Source of the DNA: Symsagittifera roscoffensis
Taxonomy: Eukaryota > Xenacoelomorpha > Acoela > Convolutidae
Length of the DNA stretch: 64,000 nt
Reading direction: 5' to 3'
Assembly (NCBI RefSeq): GCF_963678635.1
Contig: NC_087065.1
Span: 75,865,786 to 75,929,785, forward strand
The notes under the pieces were generated by a model. That model worked only from the letters and a program-made list of their open reading frames with translations, made no database searches and was not told the origin of the DNA. This document shows positions 1-11,049 of the stretch, in pieces; the first letter of the stretch is position 1, and each line of letters opens with the position of its first letter. The position numbers and the translations under genes are program-made.

Positions 1-196
1 GCTTCGTAATTTTTCGTCTCTGGTACGACTGTTTTCCACATATCTGTCGTTGTTCTGATTTCCCGTCTTTTTTTTAGTCAAAATGGCCGTCTTTTTCTAT
101 TTCTCAGAAATATTCACTCTTCAATCGAAATTTTAAAAATAAAAATTCTAGAATATTCTGACCCTCCTTCGCAACACTTTTTCGTTCATAAGGCCT

Positions 197-836
197 TTAG
201 TCGTCCTTTTTTACGTCGCCGGAAGGTTGTGCTGTGCCATCTGGCAGAATGGCACAACGCTTAGCGCATGCTATCGCAGAATCGTCTTTTGAAATCAACG
301 CTCGCAGAGCTTCCATCAACTCCAGCTCCTGTTCCCGTGATTTCGAATCATTACTGGCTTCATATTCCGCCTTCTTGATGCCCATCAAGCACCAAGCCAA
401 CCGTACTCGCAGATCAGTTCTCATGCAAGGATGAGCCAGGTATGCAGCCACCGTCGCAGGTGCATGCATCGACTCGTCAAAGTATCTCCGGAGGGCCGCC
501 CTCCAGGAAATTTCTAGTAGTTTTTCCAATGCGATTTCGTTCGCTTCAGAGGACATTACCGTGCCGTATTCTTTCCGATTTAAGTTTGCATTCTCCGTAA
601 GCTCTTTCAGATATTCCTGCATGGCTCGCTTCTCGCTCCAAGCCATCAGGTGCCCTCTCGCGGAGTTTCTCGCTTTCAACATCTCCACATAACCTGCTGC
701 TGGATCTCCCATGTGGACCGATTCCGGCAGAGTGACTCGACTGTACTCGACCACGCTGAGTTGTCCTTCCAGTTTCAACTTTGCCATGTTGGTCCGTGAG
801 GGCCTGTAATCTTCAAGTCCTCCAGATCCACATTGA
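197..836 (-). CDS. Terminal exon of an unrecognised host gene
   Basis: The reading frame is open from a candidate 3' splice site (pyrimidine-rich stretch then CAG, AG at 838-837) to a TAA at 199-197. An internal ATG (residues MAKLKLEGQ) in good context gives a product of about 194 aa if the exon is not joined upstream. The product is mostly charged and probably helical (Lys/Glu/Arg/Ala-rich) and ends in an acidic-basic KKDD tail. I see no signal peptide, membrane span or motif I recognise. Base composition is markedly more GC-rich than the AT-rich flanks and codon use looks like a conserved protein, unlike the other short ORFs here. The residues upstream of the splice site (MKNLFQPFYF) are encoded by the satellite array and are unlikely to belong to the protein. 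It could instead be a single-exon gene. Family unknown. Confidence 0.5.
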
Positions 837-840
837 CTGG

Positions 841-3800
841 TAAAATAGAAAGGTTGGAATAGGTTTTTCAATTTATTAAGATAGGCAATGGGTTCAGTGT
901 GATGTTATGAGAATGATAAAAAAACGGTATTTTTTTCTGGATTGTGTGAAATGTCTAGCTTTTTCGCAAAAATTTCGGCGCGCGTTATCTAACTGGTAAG
1001 TTTCATTGGTGTAATACGTGAGAATAGATTTTCCAATATATTAAAATTGGTTATAAGTTTCAGATTTTCAGATGTTAAGAGGATGGCTTTCGAGAAAAAT
1101 TTTTTTGGCGTCCGGGTTTACCAAAGTTAAGATTCGGCGCCCGAATTTCTCAAGTCTTAGGAAAGTGTTTAGATTTCCCTATGTACAAGGATTAGAAATT
1201 CATTTAAGGGAATTAGGAACTCATCAAGATAGGGAATAGGTTTTCCCATTGTTTTATTAAGAGTGTATTAAGATAGGTAATGGTAAGGTTTCAGTGTCAT
1301 GGTAAGAGAATGGTAAGAAAATCAGTTTTTTATTTAATTTCGTGCGGAAATGTCTAACTTTTCGCTTAAACTTCGGCGCACGTTATCTAACTGGTAAATA
1401 TCATTGGTGTAATGCTTGGGAATTGATTTTCCAGTGTTTTAGGATTGGTTATAGGTTTCAGAGTTTCAGATGGTAAGATGATAAGTTATGAGAAAAAAAT
1501 TTTGGCACCCGATTTTACCGATGTGTAAGATTCTGCGCCCGAATTTCCCGTGTATTAGGATAGTGCATAGATTTCCCTATGTATGAGGATAGAAATTCAT
1601 TGTAGGGAATTAGGAACTCATTAAGATAGGGAATACTTTCCCATTGTTTTATTAAGAGTGTATTAAGATAGGAAATGGTAAGGTTTTAGTGTGATGGTAA
1701 GAGAATGGTAAGAAAAACGTTTTTTTATTTAATTTCGTGCGGAAATGTCCAATTTTTTGCAAAAATTTCGGCGCACGTTATCTAATTGGTAAATATCATA
1801 TGTGAATAACGTGTAATTTGATTTTCCAAGGTATTAAGATTGGTTATATGTTTCAAAGTTTCAGATGGTAAGATGATATGTTTCGAGAAAAAAATTTTTG
1901 GCGCCCGATTTTACCGATGCTTAAGATTTGGCGCCCGATTTTCCCATGTAAAAGGATATTGTATAGATTTCCCTATGCAAAAGGATTAGAAATACACTGC
2001 AAGCAATTATGAATTCATTAAGGTCGGGAAATGGTTTCCCAATGTATTAAGGAGGGAATTGTATGGTTTCAGTCTGATGGTAAGAGAATCATTAGAAAAA
2101 CTGTATTTTTTTTTAGATTTTGTGTGGAAACGTATAGTTTTTCGCAAAAATCTCGGCGCGCGTTATGTAATTAACAAGCATGGCGTGTATATTGTGTAAT
2201 GAAGGTATTATTATGTTTTTTGGTTCATGGTAAGTCGATGGTAAGATGTGCAAAACCTTGGAATTTTTATCAAAAAAATTGAAATTTTTTTCAAAAAAAT
2301 TCAAAACACGATAGTTTTGATAAAAGTTGACCTAATATTTAATTTATTAGATGATCTTACTTTTTAGAGCATTACTCCTTCTAGCTGAAATTTTGCTGAA
2401 GACAACTGATACTTCGACAGAAAAACAAAAACAAGTTTTTGGATAAAATCGCAAAAATTTTTTCGGTGGCAAATTGCAAAAATTCCAAAGTTTTACGGAA
2501 AGAGTTGCTAAAATTTCAAAATTTTGGAAAGAATTGCAGATTTTCGAAGTTTCAGCTAATTTTTAGTTGTTTTTGACCTAATTGAGAAAAAATACCTACG
2601 TGTACAGTTTAAAATTAAGCTCAACTTGTATTTTAATTGGCATCATGTTGTTACAGTGATTAAAAACTTTGAATAAAACTATGGGTAAAATATGTTTTGA
2701 TATAGGGAATAGAATGGTAAAATAGAATGGTTGGAATAGGTTTTCCAATTTATTAAGACAGGCAATGGTTTCAGTGTGATGTTAGGAGAATGATAAGAAA
2801 AACGGTATTTTTTCCTGGATTGTGTGAGGAAATTACTAGCTTTTTCGCAAAAATTTCGGCGCGCGTTATCTAACTGGTAAGTTTCATTGGTGTAATACGT
2901 GAGAATAGGTTTTCCAATGTATTAAAATTGGTTATAAGTTTCAGATTTTCAGATGTTAAGAGGATTGCTTTCGAGAAAAAAACTTTTGGCGCCCGGGTTT
3001 ACCAAAGTTTAAGATTCGGCGTTTAAGATTCATCTTAGGGAATTAGGAACTCCTTAAGATAGGAATCAAGTTTCCCATTGTTTTTTAAAGAGTGTATTAA
3101 GATAAGAAATGGTAAGGTTTCAGTCTGATGGTAAGAGAATGGTAAGAAAAACGGTGTTTTTTTGGAATTTGTGTGGAAACGTCTAGTTTTTTCGCAACGT
3201 CTCGGCGCGTGTTATGTAATTGGTGAGTATGGCGTGTATATTTTTTAATGAAGGTATAATTATGGATTTTCGGTTCATGGTAAGTCGATGGTAAGATGTG
3301 CAAAACCTTGGAATTTTTATCAAAAAAATTTGAAAATTTTTTTCAAAAAACTTCGTATTACGATAGTTTTGATATACGTTGACCTAATAACTAATTTATT
3401 GGATAATCTTACTTTTTAAAACATTACTCAGTTTAGCTGAAACTTTGCTGAGACTTACTAAAAATTCAAAAAAAGTCAAGTTTTTAGGGCAAATTGCAAA
3501 AACTTCAACGTTTTTGGAAAAAAATAGCAAAAATTTCAAGTTTTTGTGAAGAGTTGCAGAAACTTCGAAGTTTTAGCTGATTTTTTGTTGCTTCTGATCT
3601 AATTGAAAAAAGATACCTACGTGTAGAGTTTAAAATTAGGCTCAACTTGTATTTTAATTGGCATCATGTTGTTACAGTGATAAAAAACTTTTAAAAAAAA
3701 CTATGGGTAAAATATGTTTTGGTATAGGGAATAGAATGGTAAAATAGAATGGTTGGAATAGATTTTCCAATTTATTAAGATAGACAATGGTAAGCTTCCA

Positions 3801-4338
3801 GTCTGATGGTAAGAGAATGGTAAGAAAAACGGTGTTTTTTCGAATTTGTGTGGAGACGTCTAGTTTTTTCGCAAAGTCTCGGCGCGTGTTATGTAATTGG
3901 TGAGTATTGCGTGTATTTTGTGTTTTGTGTAATGAAGGTATAATTATGGTTTTTTGGTTCATGGTAAGATGTGCAAAGCCTTGGAATTTTTATCAAAAAA
4001 ATTTGAAAATTTTTTCAAAAAACTTCAAAACACGATAGTTTTGATATACGTTGACCTAATAACTAATTTATTGGATAATCTTACTTTTTAAAAAATTACT
4101 CAGTTTAGCTGATACTTCCCTGAGGCTTACTGAAACTTCGGAAAAAGTCAAGTTTTTGGGGCGAATTGCAAAAATTTCAACGTTTTTGAAAAAAAATTGC
4201 AAAAGTTTCAAGTTTTTCATCTAATTGAAAAAAGATACCTACGTGTAGAGTTTAAAATTAAGCTCAACTTGTATTTAAATTGGCATCATTTTGTTACAGT
4301 CATAAAAGACTTTAAATAAAACTATGGGTAAAATATGT
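841..4338. repeat. Satellite-like tandem array, units about 390 and 680 bp
   Basis: The phrase 'aagatagg(c/a)aatggt...ttcagt(g/c)tgatggtaagagaatggtaagaaaa' recurs at about 879, 1269, 1662, 2046, 2755, 3095 and 3775. The first three intervals are about 390 bases. The later units are longer (about 680-710) because they add a block with 'ggttcatggtaagtcgatgg', 'gacctaataactaattta' and 'gatacctacgtgtagag'. Units also share 'ttcggcgcgcgttatctaa' and 'ggcgcccg'. Short ORFs inside (for example 2113-2304, 3097-3303 and 3672-3962 on the minus strand) are the same repeat read in one frame and are not genes. The array is cut abruptly at 4338 by retroelement sequence. Confidence 0.85.
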
Positions 4339-4820
4339 GTTCTAAAACTGTAAGCATTTCTTCTTTTGTCTGTGATTGCATAAAAACAACGTCTAAATAG
4401 GTGATTGCGTTTTTCTTGAGTATTAGTGGTCTGAAAATTTTGCTCATAAAAGCTGAAAAGGCTGCTGGTCCTATGGAAATTCCATAGAATAGGCGCTTGA
4501 ATTCATATTGTTGATTTCCAATAACAAATTGTGTTAAACGTCGTAATTGTTCATCTAGTGGCATTTGATTGTATGCACTATTCATATCTGCAGTTGTAAA
4601 GTATTTTCCGTTTATTTTTGTTAAAATAACTTGTATTGGTTCAATAGGCCAATTGCATTTCGATTCGTCTATTAGTGAATTGAGGTATCTAGCGTCTAAA
4701 ACTATTTTTAATGATTCTCCTTTTGCTAGGATGATAGCAGGGTTAATAAATGTGTTACCTTTTGGTTGTTCTTCTTTATTTACTGGTGAGATAATTTTGT
4801 ATTGTTCTAAAATATCAAGT
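4339..4820 (-). pseudogene. Misplaced reverse transcriptase fragment at the 3' end of copy 1
   Basis: Read on the minus strand this encodes the RT palm and fingers, including MNSAYNQMPLDEQ and YGISIGPAAFSAF, matching copy 2 at about 24750-25235. It lies downstream of the Pro/Ser-rich ORF of the same copy, where env should begin, so it is out of order: the normal RT of this copy is at about 9850-10300. The catalytic box reads YLDVV, with the second Asp changed to Val. The fragment runs straight into satellite sequence at 4338 with no LTR. A reverse-transcription template switch followed by truncated integration, or later recombination, would explain it. Confidence 0.85.
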
Positions 4821-5862
4821 AATCTGTAATGGAGGAGGTAGTGATTGAGCTGTTATGTTTGGTGGACTTAGGCGAAAAGGGTGTTGAACAATATTAGTAA
4901 GTCTGATTGTGATTTCAAATTTTAGTTGGAGACTGTTTTGTTGAAGTATTTGTATGTTATGTTCTCGGATATCGTCGTGGATATCTTGTCTATATTGTAA
5001 TCTATTAAGTGCCCAACTATGGAGTCGGTTACTTTCTTGATGTTGTCCAAATAATGGGAGAGGTGCTACGAAAGTGTTCGAATCTAACCGTAAAAGGATA
5101 CTTGACAATGATTGTTCTCGATAGCTAGCGTCGAGTAGTCGTCTGGGAAATTTAAAAGGAAAAGTGTCATTGAGATTTGACTTAATGATGATGTTGACGG
5201 GAGTGATAGTGTTTCTGGTAATGATGATAGTGTTGTATCACAAGAAATATCTATTGGTTCATTTACTATGTTCGGTTCACCTGGTGTATATGAAAGTGTT
5301 GTCCAATATGGTAGTCTTTCTGTCGTGTCTGGGGGATTAAAAGGGTTTTCTCGGATTTGCTGTGATGTGGGGGTTGAACCTAGGTAGACTGAGGGTATAT
5401 TGGAGGTGCTATGTTGTGAAAGGAGTGTAGGAGTTTCTGGCAGTGTACTGCTTGAATTTTCTGAAGTGGTTGATGTTGGTGACTGGGGTATATCAAAATG
5501 AACTCTGGGAGTTTGAAAATTTCTTTTTCTTCGAGGATGTATAATTTGTCTATTTACTTCAACTACAATTTGATTTTGACTATCATTTCTTCTTCTATTT
5601 AAATCTTGTGGTAATTTGGGGTACAAATTATATGTTGGTTCACTTAGGGATGCTTGTCGCTGAACTGGTTCTAGTGGTTCGGATAAACGGGCGTGTCGTT
5701 CTTCGAAAGTGTATGGATTGTCTTGAAAAGAAATTCGTGTGGATGTTTGGGAGTTTTGGGCAGTTGTAGGTCTGACTGGGTTTTCTTGGGAAGATATCGA
5801 TGAAGACTGTTTTGGTGGTGGTTGGTTAGCAATTTTGGTAATGTGACTGATTAATCTGCATC
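4821..5862 (-). pseudogene. Pro/Ser-rich ORF upstream of env, copy 1
   Basis: Copy 1 counterpart of the Pro/Ser-rich ORF at 29220-30362. Two open stretches (5626-5084 and 5108-4815 on the minus strand) in different frames match its middle and C-terminal parts: IIHPRR, NFQTPRVHFDIPQSP, then the conserved block NRLHSWALNRLQYRQDIHDD and NSLQLKFEIT. A frameshift near 5100 separates them. The end at 4821 is the junction with the misplaced RT fragment, so the last residues and the whole env gene are missing. Conservation between the copies shows this ORF was a real gene of the element; its function is unknown. Confidence 0.75.
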
Positions 5863-6051
5863 TTATTGGGAAGATTTATGTTTATTGTAATATTCTTCGA
5901 TAAAAAGAATTAAAAGTATGGTTGCTAGGGCGAATGTAACTATTACCTTTCTTACACATTTGCACATTGTCAGAATATGGGATGATAGAAATGTGATAAA
6001 AATTACGAATAGAAAAAAAACAACTGTTCTACTAAAAATTGTTCGTATCAT
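5863..6051 (-). CDS. Small conserved membrane protein, copy 1
   Basis: A 62-aa ORF matching the 62-aa ORF at 29031-29219 of copy 2 at most positions, starting MIRTIFSRT and ending in EEYYNKHK. It has two hydrophobic stretches (about residues 10-27 and 38-52) separated by a Cys/Lys segment (CKC), consistent with a hairpin or double-spanning membrane peptide. The next frame downstream is the Pro/Ser-rich ORF, after a stop conserved in both copies. No known family recognised; it may be an accessory protein of the retroelement. Confidence 0.6.
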   Translation of the reverse strand: MIRTIFSRTVVFFLFVIFITFLSSHILTMCKCVRKVIVTFALATILLILFIEEYYNKHKSSQ

Positions 6052-6096
6052 TTAAATAGACTTTGAATTATCGTACCTGTGAATGCGGTCAATGAT

Positions 6097-6288
6097 TTAG
6101 GAAAAATGAAGATATATTTCAAATACGGAGTAGAAAATTAAAAAAAGATTGCAAAAAATTATCAAAATGATTATTAGGGCTTCAAAAGTTTCAACAAAAA
6201 ATATTAGCAAAAGTTTAAATAGAATGAAAAATTTTATGAAAAGGTTTATGATTTTTTTTAAGGTATCGACTGTTAAAAAGAGAAGCAT
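6097..6288 (-). CDS. Small hydrophobic ORF upstream of the 62-aa membrane ORF, copy 1
   Basis: A 63-aa ORF, almost entirely Phe/Leu/Ile, counterpart of 28804-29034 in copy 2 (both start ML and share IIFCN(V/L)FLIFY). In copy 2 this ORF is 76 aa and overlaps the next start by ATGA; here it stops about 45 bases early, probably through a mutation. Two predicted membrane segments. Function unknown. Confidence 0.5.
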   Translation of the reverse strand: MLLFLTVDTLKKIINLFIKFFILFKLLLIFFVETFEALIIILIIFCNLFLIFYSVFEIYLHFS

Positions 6289-7249
6289 TTGAGAAATGAT
6301 TCGTTTGTCGAATTTTTTTTCGAACTTCTGGGTCGGAACTCAAGTGTGGTCGGAAAATTTATTGATTTTTTGACAAGTGGGTTGAGTTTTGTTGAAAATT
6401 GTTGGAGGCTAATTTTATGGTGCTCGGGAGGTCTTCTTTGCTTTGTTTTTTTTTGTTGGGTATTCTGGGGTTTTTTTTAAATATTTGTACTTTAGGCCAA
6501 ATGATCATGGTCCTTTTTTACTTTAGGCTAATTTGCCATTTTTGGTTGGAGGGCAATTGAGGTCTAATGTGGGAAAATATTGTTGATCTTTGCATTATTT
6601 GATAGGGGAGGGCTGTAATATTATGGTGGTGTTTATTTTAGTTGTCAAATTTTAGCAAGTTGCTTATTTTTGACCTGGAGGTTGGAAAGTTATAGTTATA
6701 GATATGCCTGGAGATTATTATCTATCGGCTAGTAGCTTTGTGTTAGAGATATTGAAGGTGACGGATTTGAGAGAATCCTATTGGCTGAATTTGAACTAGA
6801 ATTGTTGCGTGATTTTCAGCGTGTTATCTTGAAAATGTGAAAGTTCAAAATGACTAGAGCTGGACTAATTATTAGTTTTTAAAATTAAAGTTGTTTTTGA
6901 AATTCAACTTTCTTCAATATTTTAGATTGTGAGATGAATGTTTTGTAAATTTTATGTGGTTGATTTCTAAGTCGTGATGAAACTCTGTGTTCTGATTTTT
7001 CTATTTGTTCTTGTGGTAAGATTTTTTCTATCATTTTCCTGTTTTTTCTTTCTTTTTGAGGTATTTTTGAGTCTGGTGTTTTTGTGTTTTGTTTTTGGTC
7101 TTGTTTATGATGAATGTCGTCATGTACATTTATTTCTTGTTCTGAATATGTACTGTTTTGAATGACTTTTAAACCTGTAAAAGAATATAATTGAGTTAAT
7201 TCGCGTAATGCGTATTCTTTTGGGTAGAAGGTAATAAATTGTTTCGATG
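6289..7249 (-). other. Pol-to-membrane-ORF spacer and degenerate integrase tail, copy 1
   Basis: No intact gene. About 7170-7249 is the decayed C-terminal end of integrase (the LREL..LYSFTGL region of copy 2). The rest matches the noncoding spacer at 28205-28803 of copy 2, including paired 'actttaggc' motifs near 6490 and 6520. Short plus-strand ORFs here are T-rich antisense shadows. Confidence 0.7.
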
Positions 7250-8870
7250 TTAAACAATTTCTTTTTTAGTTGAATCTGTGAGTTTGTATGTTAATTCAGT
7301 TGGTTTGGCAATTATTTGATATGGTCCTTTTCGAAATGGTTGTATTTTTTTGGAGATTCCTTTTTGTGTATTAAAATTAGTTACTAAAACAAATGTTCCA
7401 ATTTTTAAATCTGTGGCTGGCATAAAACGTGAATTAATTTGGTTGTTAATGTTTTGCCTTTGTAACAATTTCTTTATTACCTTTTGATAGATTTCATTAT
7501 GCTTTTTTTCTCTAATTAAAATCCATTCGGTATGTGTGCCGGAGGCTAATTTGAGAATTTGTGGGTGTTGAAAATGATCTTCATCATGTGTGTGTAATGG
7601 TAGATTATAGCATATTGAATCTTTATTTGGTTGACAATAACCTTGTGCGTTTTTATGAGAGTTTGCTGTAAACATTATTGGTTTGCGTGGCTTTTGGTTA
7701 AAAACCATTTCATATGGTGACATTCCTAGAGTTGTCGTGATTTGTGAATTGTATGACAAGGAAAATAATTTTACATATGCTGACCATTCTGTGTATCGTG
7801 TATCATTTCCATTAATGATACATCTAAGATGTTCTTGTAATGAACAGTTCATACCTTCGAATAAACCGTTTGTCCAAGGTGCATGAGATGTACGTGGTTT
7901 ATGTTTAATGTTGTATAAGTGGCATAGTAGGATGATTTCATTATTAATAAATTCTGTACGGTTGTCTGTAACTAGGATTTCGGGTAATCCGATTTTAGCT
8001 ATCCAGTGTTCGTAAAGTGTTGTGTAGGCATAATAAGCATTACAATGTGGTACTGGGTTGAGTGCTACGTATTGTGTAAATGCATCAACATTTACCAGAA
8101 TATAAGAATTTCCTTCAGAGGATGGTGAAATTGGTCCTCTAGTGTCAAATGAAATTCTATGGTTAAAATAAAAAACTTTGTCCTTTAAAATCTTGTTTTT
8201 GCGCTATTTGCTTTTGATTTGGATAAGTTTGTTCAATTGACATTTTATACAATCATTGCATAATACTTTAATCCAAATTGGAGCATTTGGAAAGTAAAAA
8301 TTTTGTGTAAAGTTTGAGTATGTCTTTTCTGATCCAATGTGTCCTTTTGTGTTTTGTGTATGGGAGATGTTAAATGCTATCAGAATCATACTTAAAGGAA
8401 GACAGGGAACTTTAGAATCATCTAATTGATATTCTAAAAGATCTGTATTTTCATTGATTAATGTATTATTAAATTTTCGGAAATATCGGAGGAGTGTTTT
8501 GTTTCCTAAAATTGTGCTATCAGCTTTTGCTGGTTTTGTTATATATTTGTGCCATGATTTGAGTTGTCTAATTACCGGGTCAAAATTTTCGTATTGTTTT
8601 AAAAGTTGCAGTGTAATTTTTTCTGTTGGTGGGAGAAAAATATTATCAATTTCTAGTTTTGACAAAGGAATTGTGTCAAGAGGGTCATGGAGATTAAAAA
8701 CTTGATTTATAGTGTATTTTGATTCATTTGTTTGTGGTCCTGATAAATTGATTTTATCGGTTAAAATTTCTTTTTCAATTAATGGAAAAAGGTCTTTTTT
8801 ATGCGGTTGTTGTTTGATTTTTTTTTTGAATATTAGTTTTTATCCATTGTGACTATGGAATTGGTTTAAA
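7250..8870 (-). pseudogene. Integrase region of Pol, copy 1
   Basis: On the minus strand, 8665-8204 holds the integrase zinc-binding module (ISHTQNTKGHIGSEKT, then CNDCIKCQLNK), and 7852-7250 holds the region after the catalytic core (MNCSLQEHLRCIINGNDTRY through to the C-terminal domain KKIQPFRKGPYQIIAKP). The core between them (7850-8200) is recognisable in pieces, including the TDN..EF block near 7950, but no single frame spans it, so there are at least two frameshifts. Ty3/Gypsy-type integrase. Not functional. Confidence 0.85.
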
Positions 8871-10793
8871 GGTAGATGTACCTAATAAATCAACTTCATA
8901 GTGATTAATTTGGCAATCTAGGTAGAGTGAAAAATATTGTAGATTATTTATTTGTGATTGATCAATGTCCGTTTTTACTGCGTATTTGCATTCTAATCGG
9001 AGTGATGTTTCATCTTTTGCTTTTGTTTCATTTCAACTGTGGTTTTTCGTGAAAGTAATTCAAGTGGCGTATTTCTACTTAATGTATCTGGTAATGCAAG
9101 GTTTTTTCCTGCTGTCCAAAATATATGTAAGTTTGGAAAGTCCATTAAAATTAGTTGAAATCTATGAACTCTATGATTAGGATTTGATTTTTGTGTGAAA
9201 AGAATTATAATTGGTTTATGATCTGTAAATAAAACTGTTGGGTGTTTTGATCCAAGAATCAGAAATTCGTATTCTGTGAGTGTGTATTTTATAGCTGTAC
9301 ATTCTCTCATTAGAGTAGATAGTCTTAGCTCGGCTTGCGTGAATAATTGTGAATTTGCTGATATAAGATTTATTTTATTTGTTCCACTATGTGCTTGTAA
9401 TAATGCTGCGCCGATACCAAAAATTGAAGCAACGCACATTGCATTGAATGGTTGTTTTGGATCTGGAATTGTGTTTGAAATTTGTTCTGTCAAAAGTTTT
9501 TTAATTTCTTCAAATCGTGTTTGATGTTCACTGGTCCATTCAAAATTATTTTGTTGTCTGAGGATGTTATAAAAAGGTCTTAAGTATAATTGCATTTTGT
9601 AAACATATTTAATTAAGAAATTCAATATTCCAAGAAATTCTTCGATTTTCTTTTTATTTGTAGGTGGTTGAAGTTTTTGGGTTGCATCAATGCGTGATTT
9701 TAATGGGGTGATAGTGTTTCGTTCAATATTATGTCCTAAAAATTTAACGCGTGTTAAGAAGAAATGTGATTTATCGGGGGCTGCTTTCAGATTTTCGTTT
9801 TGAAGTATTTTGTGATATTTTTCTAAGACTGTAAACATTTCGTCTTTAGTTTGTGATTGCATAAAACATCTTGTAAATATGTGATTGCATTTTTCTTGAG
9901 TATTAGTGGTCTAAAAATTTTACTCAAGAAAGCTGAAAAAGCTGCTGGGCCTATGGATATTCCATAGAATAATCGATCAAATTCCTATTGATGATTTCCA
10001 ATAACAAATTGTGTTAATCGTCATGATTGTTCATCTAGTGGCATTTGATTGTAAGCACTATTCATATCTGCGGTTGTGAAGTACTTACCATTTATCTTTG
10101 TTAAGGTAACTTGTATTGGTTCAATGGGCCAATTACATTTTGATTCGTCAATTAGTGAATTGAGATATCTAGCGTCTAAACTATTTTTTGTGATTCACTT
10201 TTTGCTAGATTGATAACAGGGTTGATGAAGGTATTACCTTTTGGTTGTTCTTCCGTATTTACTGGTGATATAATTTCGTATTGTTCTAAAATATCAAGTA
10301 ATCTAATTACCTTTTCGTGTAAGTGAATCGGTACTTTACTTGCTCTTTGTTTTTTGAAAACTGCGTCAAATTTTAATGGTAGGTGTAGTGAGGGACTAAT
10401 TTTTCCAACATCAAATTTTGATGTTGCATAGACTGTGGTGTATTTGATTTGTTGTTTAGCTAATTTGTCCAATTCATCTTGTGTTATTTGTGAATGTTGA
10501 AAATTAAACTTTGTTAAAAATTTTTGTTGTTCTTTTGTGTAATTTGTTATATTAAAAGTCGGTTTAAAATATGGTGTTTTTGTGAAGTAGTCTGTATTTC
10601 TTTTTTCATTACTTATTATATTATTTATGGATAATTCTTCGTTAAGAATTAATGATTGACAACTATCTAATAATTGTAATATATTATTTACTCGATATGC
10701 TACTTCATTTATAGGTGAAGTTGTAGCGTTTGTTTCACAATATCCTAATAGTCTTAAGGGTATTGTTTTTTGATATGCTGTATTATTATACAC
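8871..10793 (-). pseudogene. Reverse transcriptase and RNase H region of Pol, copy 1
   Basis: 10793-10176 encodes the pre-RT linker and start of RT (PIHLHEKVIRLLDILEQYEI). 10176-9862 is the RT core, interrupted by frameshifts. 9862-8993 encodes the RT thumb and connection plus RNase H (DKSHFFLTRVKFLGHNIERN, KFLG-type Gypsy signature; then FGIGAALLQ). The catalytic box near 9880 reads YLQD and is followed by a one-base deletion, so the RT is dead. The RNase H motif CDAS has become CVAS, removing the first catalytic Asp. Confidence 0.85.
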
Positions 10794-11049
10794 GTGTAGT
10801 GAAATATTATCGGAATTTGTGTTTTTTAAGTATTTTATGGATGATCTTTTAATTTTGAAAAATTTTTGAATGGGTTAAAATTCAAAATCTGACATAAAAA
10901 GTTGTTGTTTGTTTTGATTTTTGTCGTACAGTTGAATTTGTTTTTATAAAAAATTATATACGTTTCCTGTTAGTGGTTTCAGGTGTTTTTGTTCTTGATT
11001 ATAATTGGGGTAAAAGTTTGAGAAAAATGGTGGTTGTTTGCTTAATCTT

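Noticed and set aside
2113-3962. Three similar minus-strand ORFs
   Set aside because: They are the same satellite unit read in one frame; similarity comes from tandem repetition, not coding.
841-4338. Possible CRISPR-like spaced repeats
   Set aside because: Units are 390-680 bp and continuous, without short repeats and unique spacers, and the host is a eukaryote.
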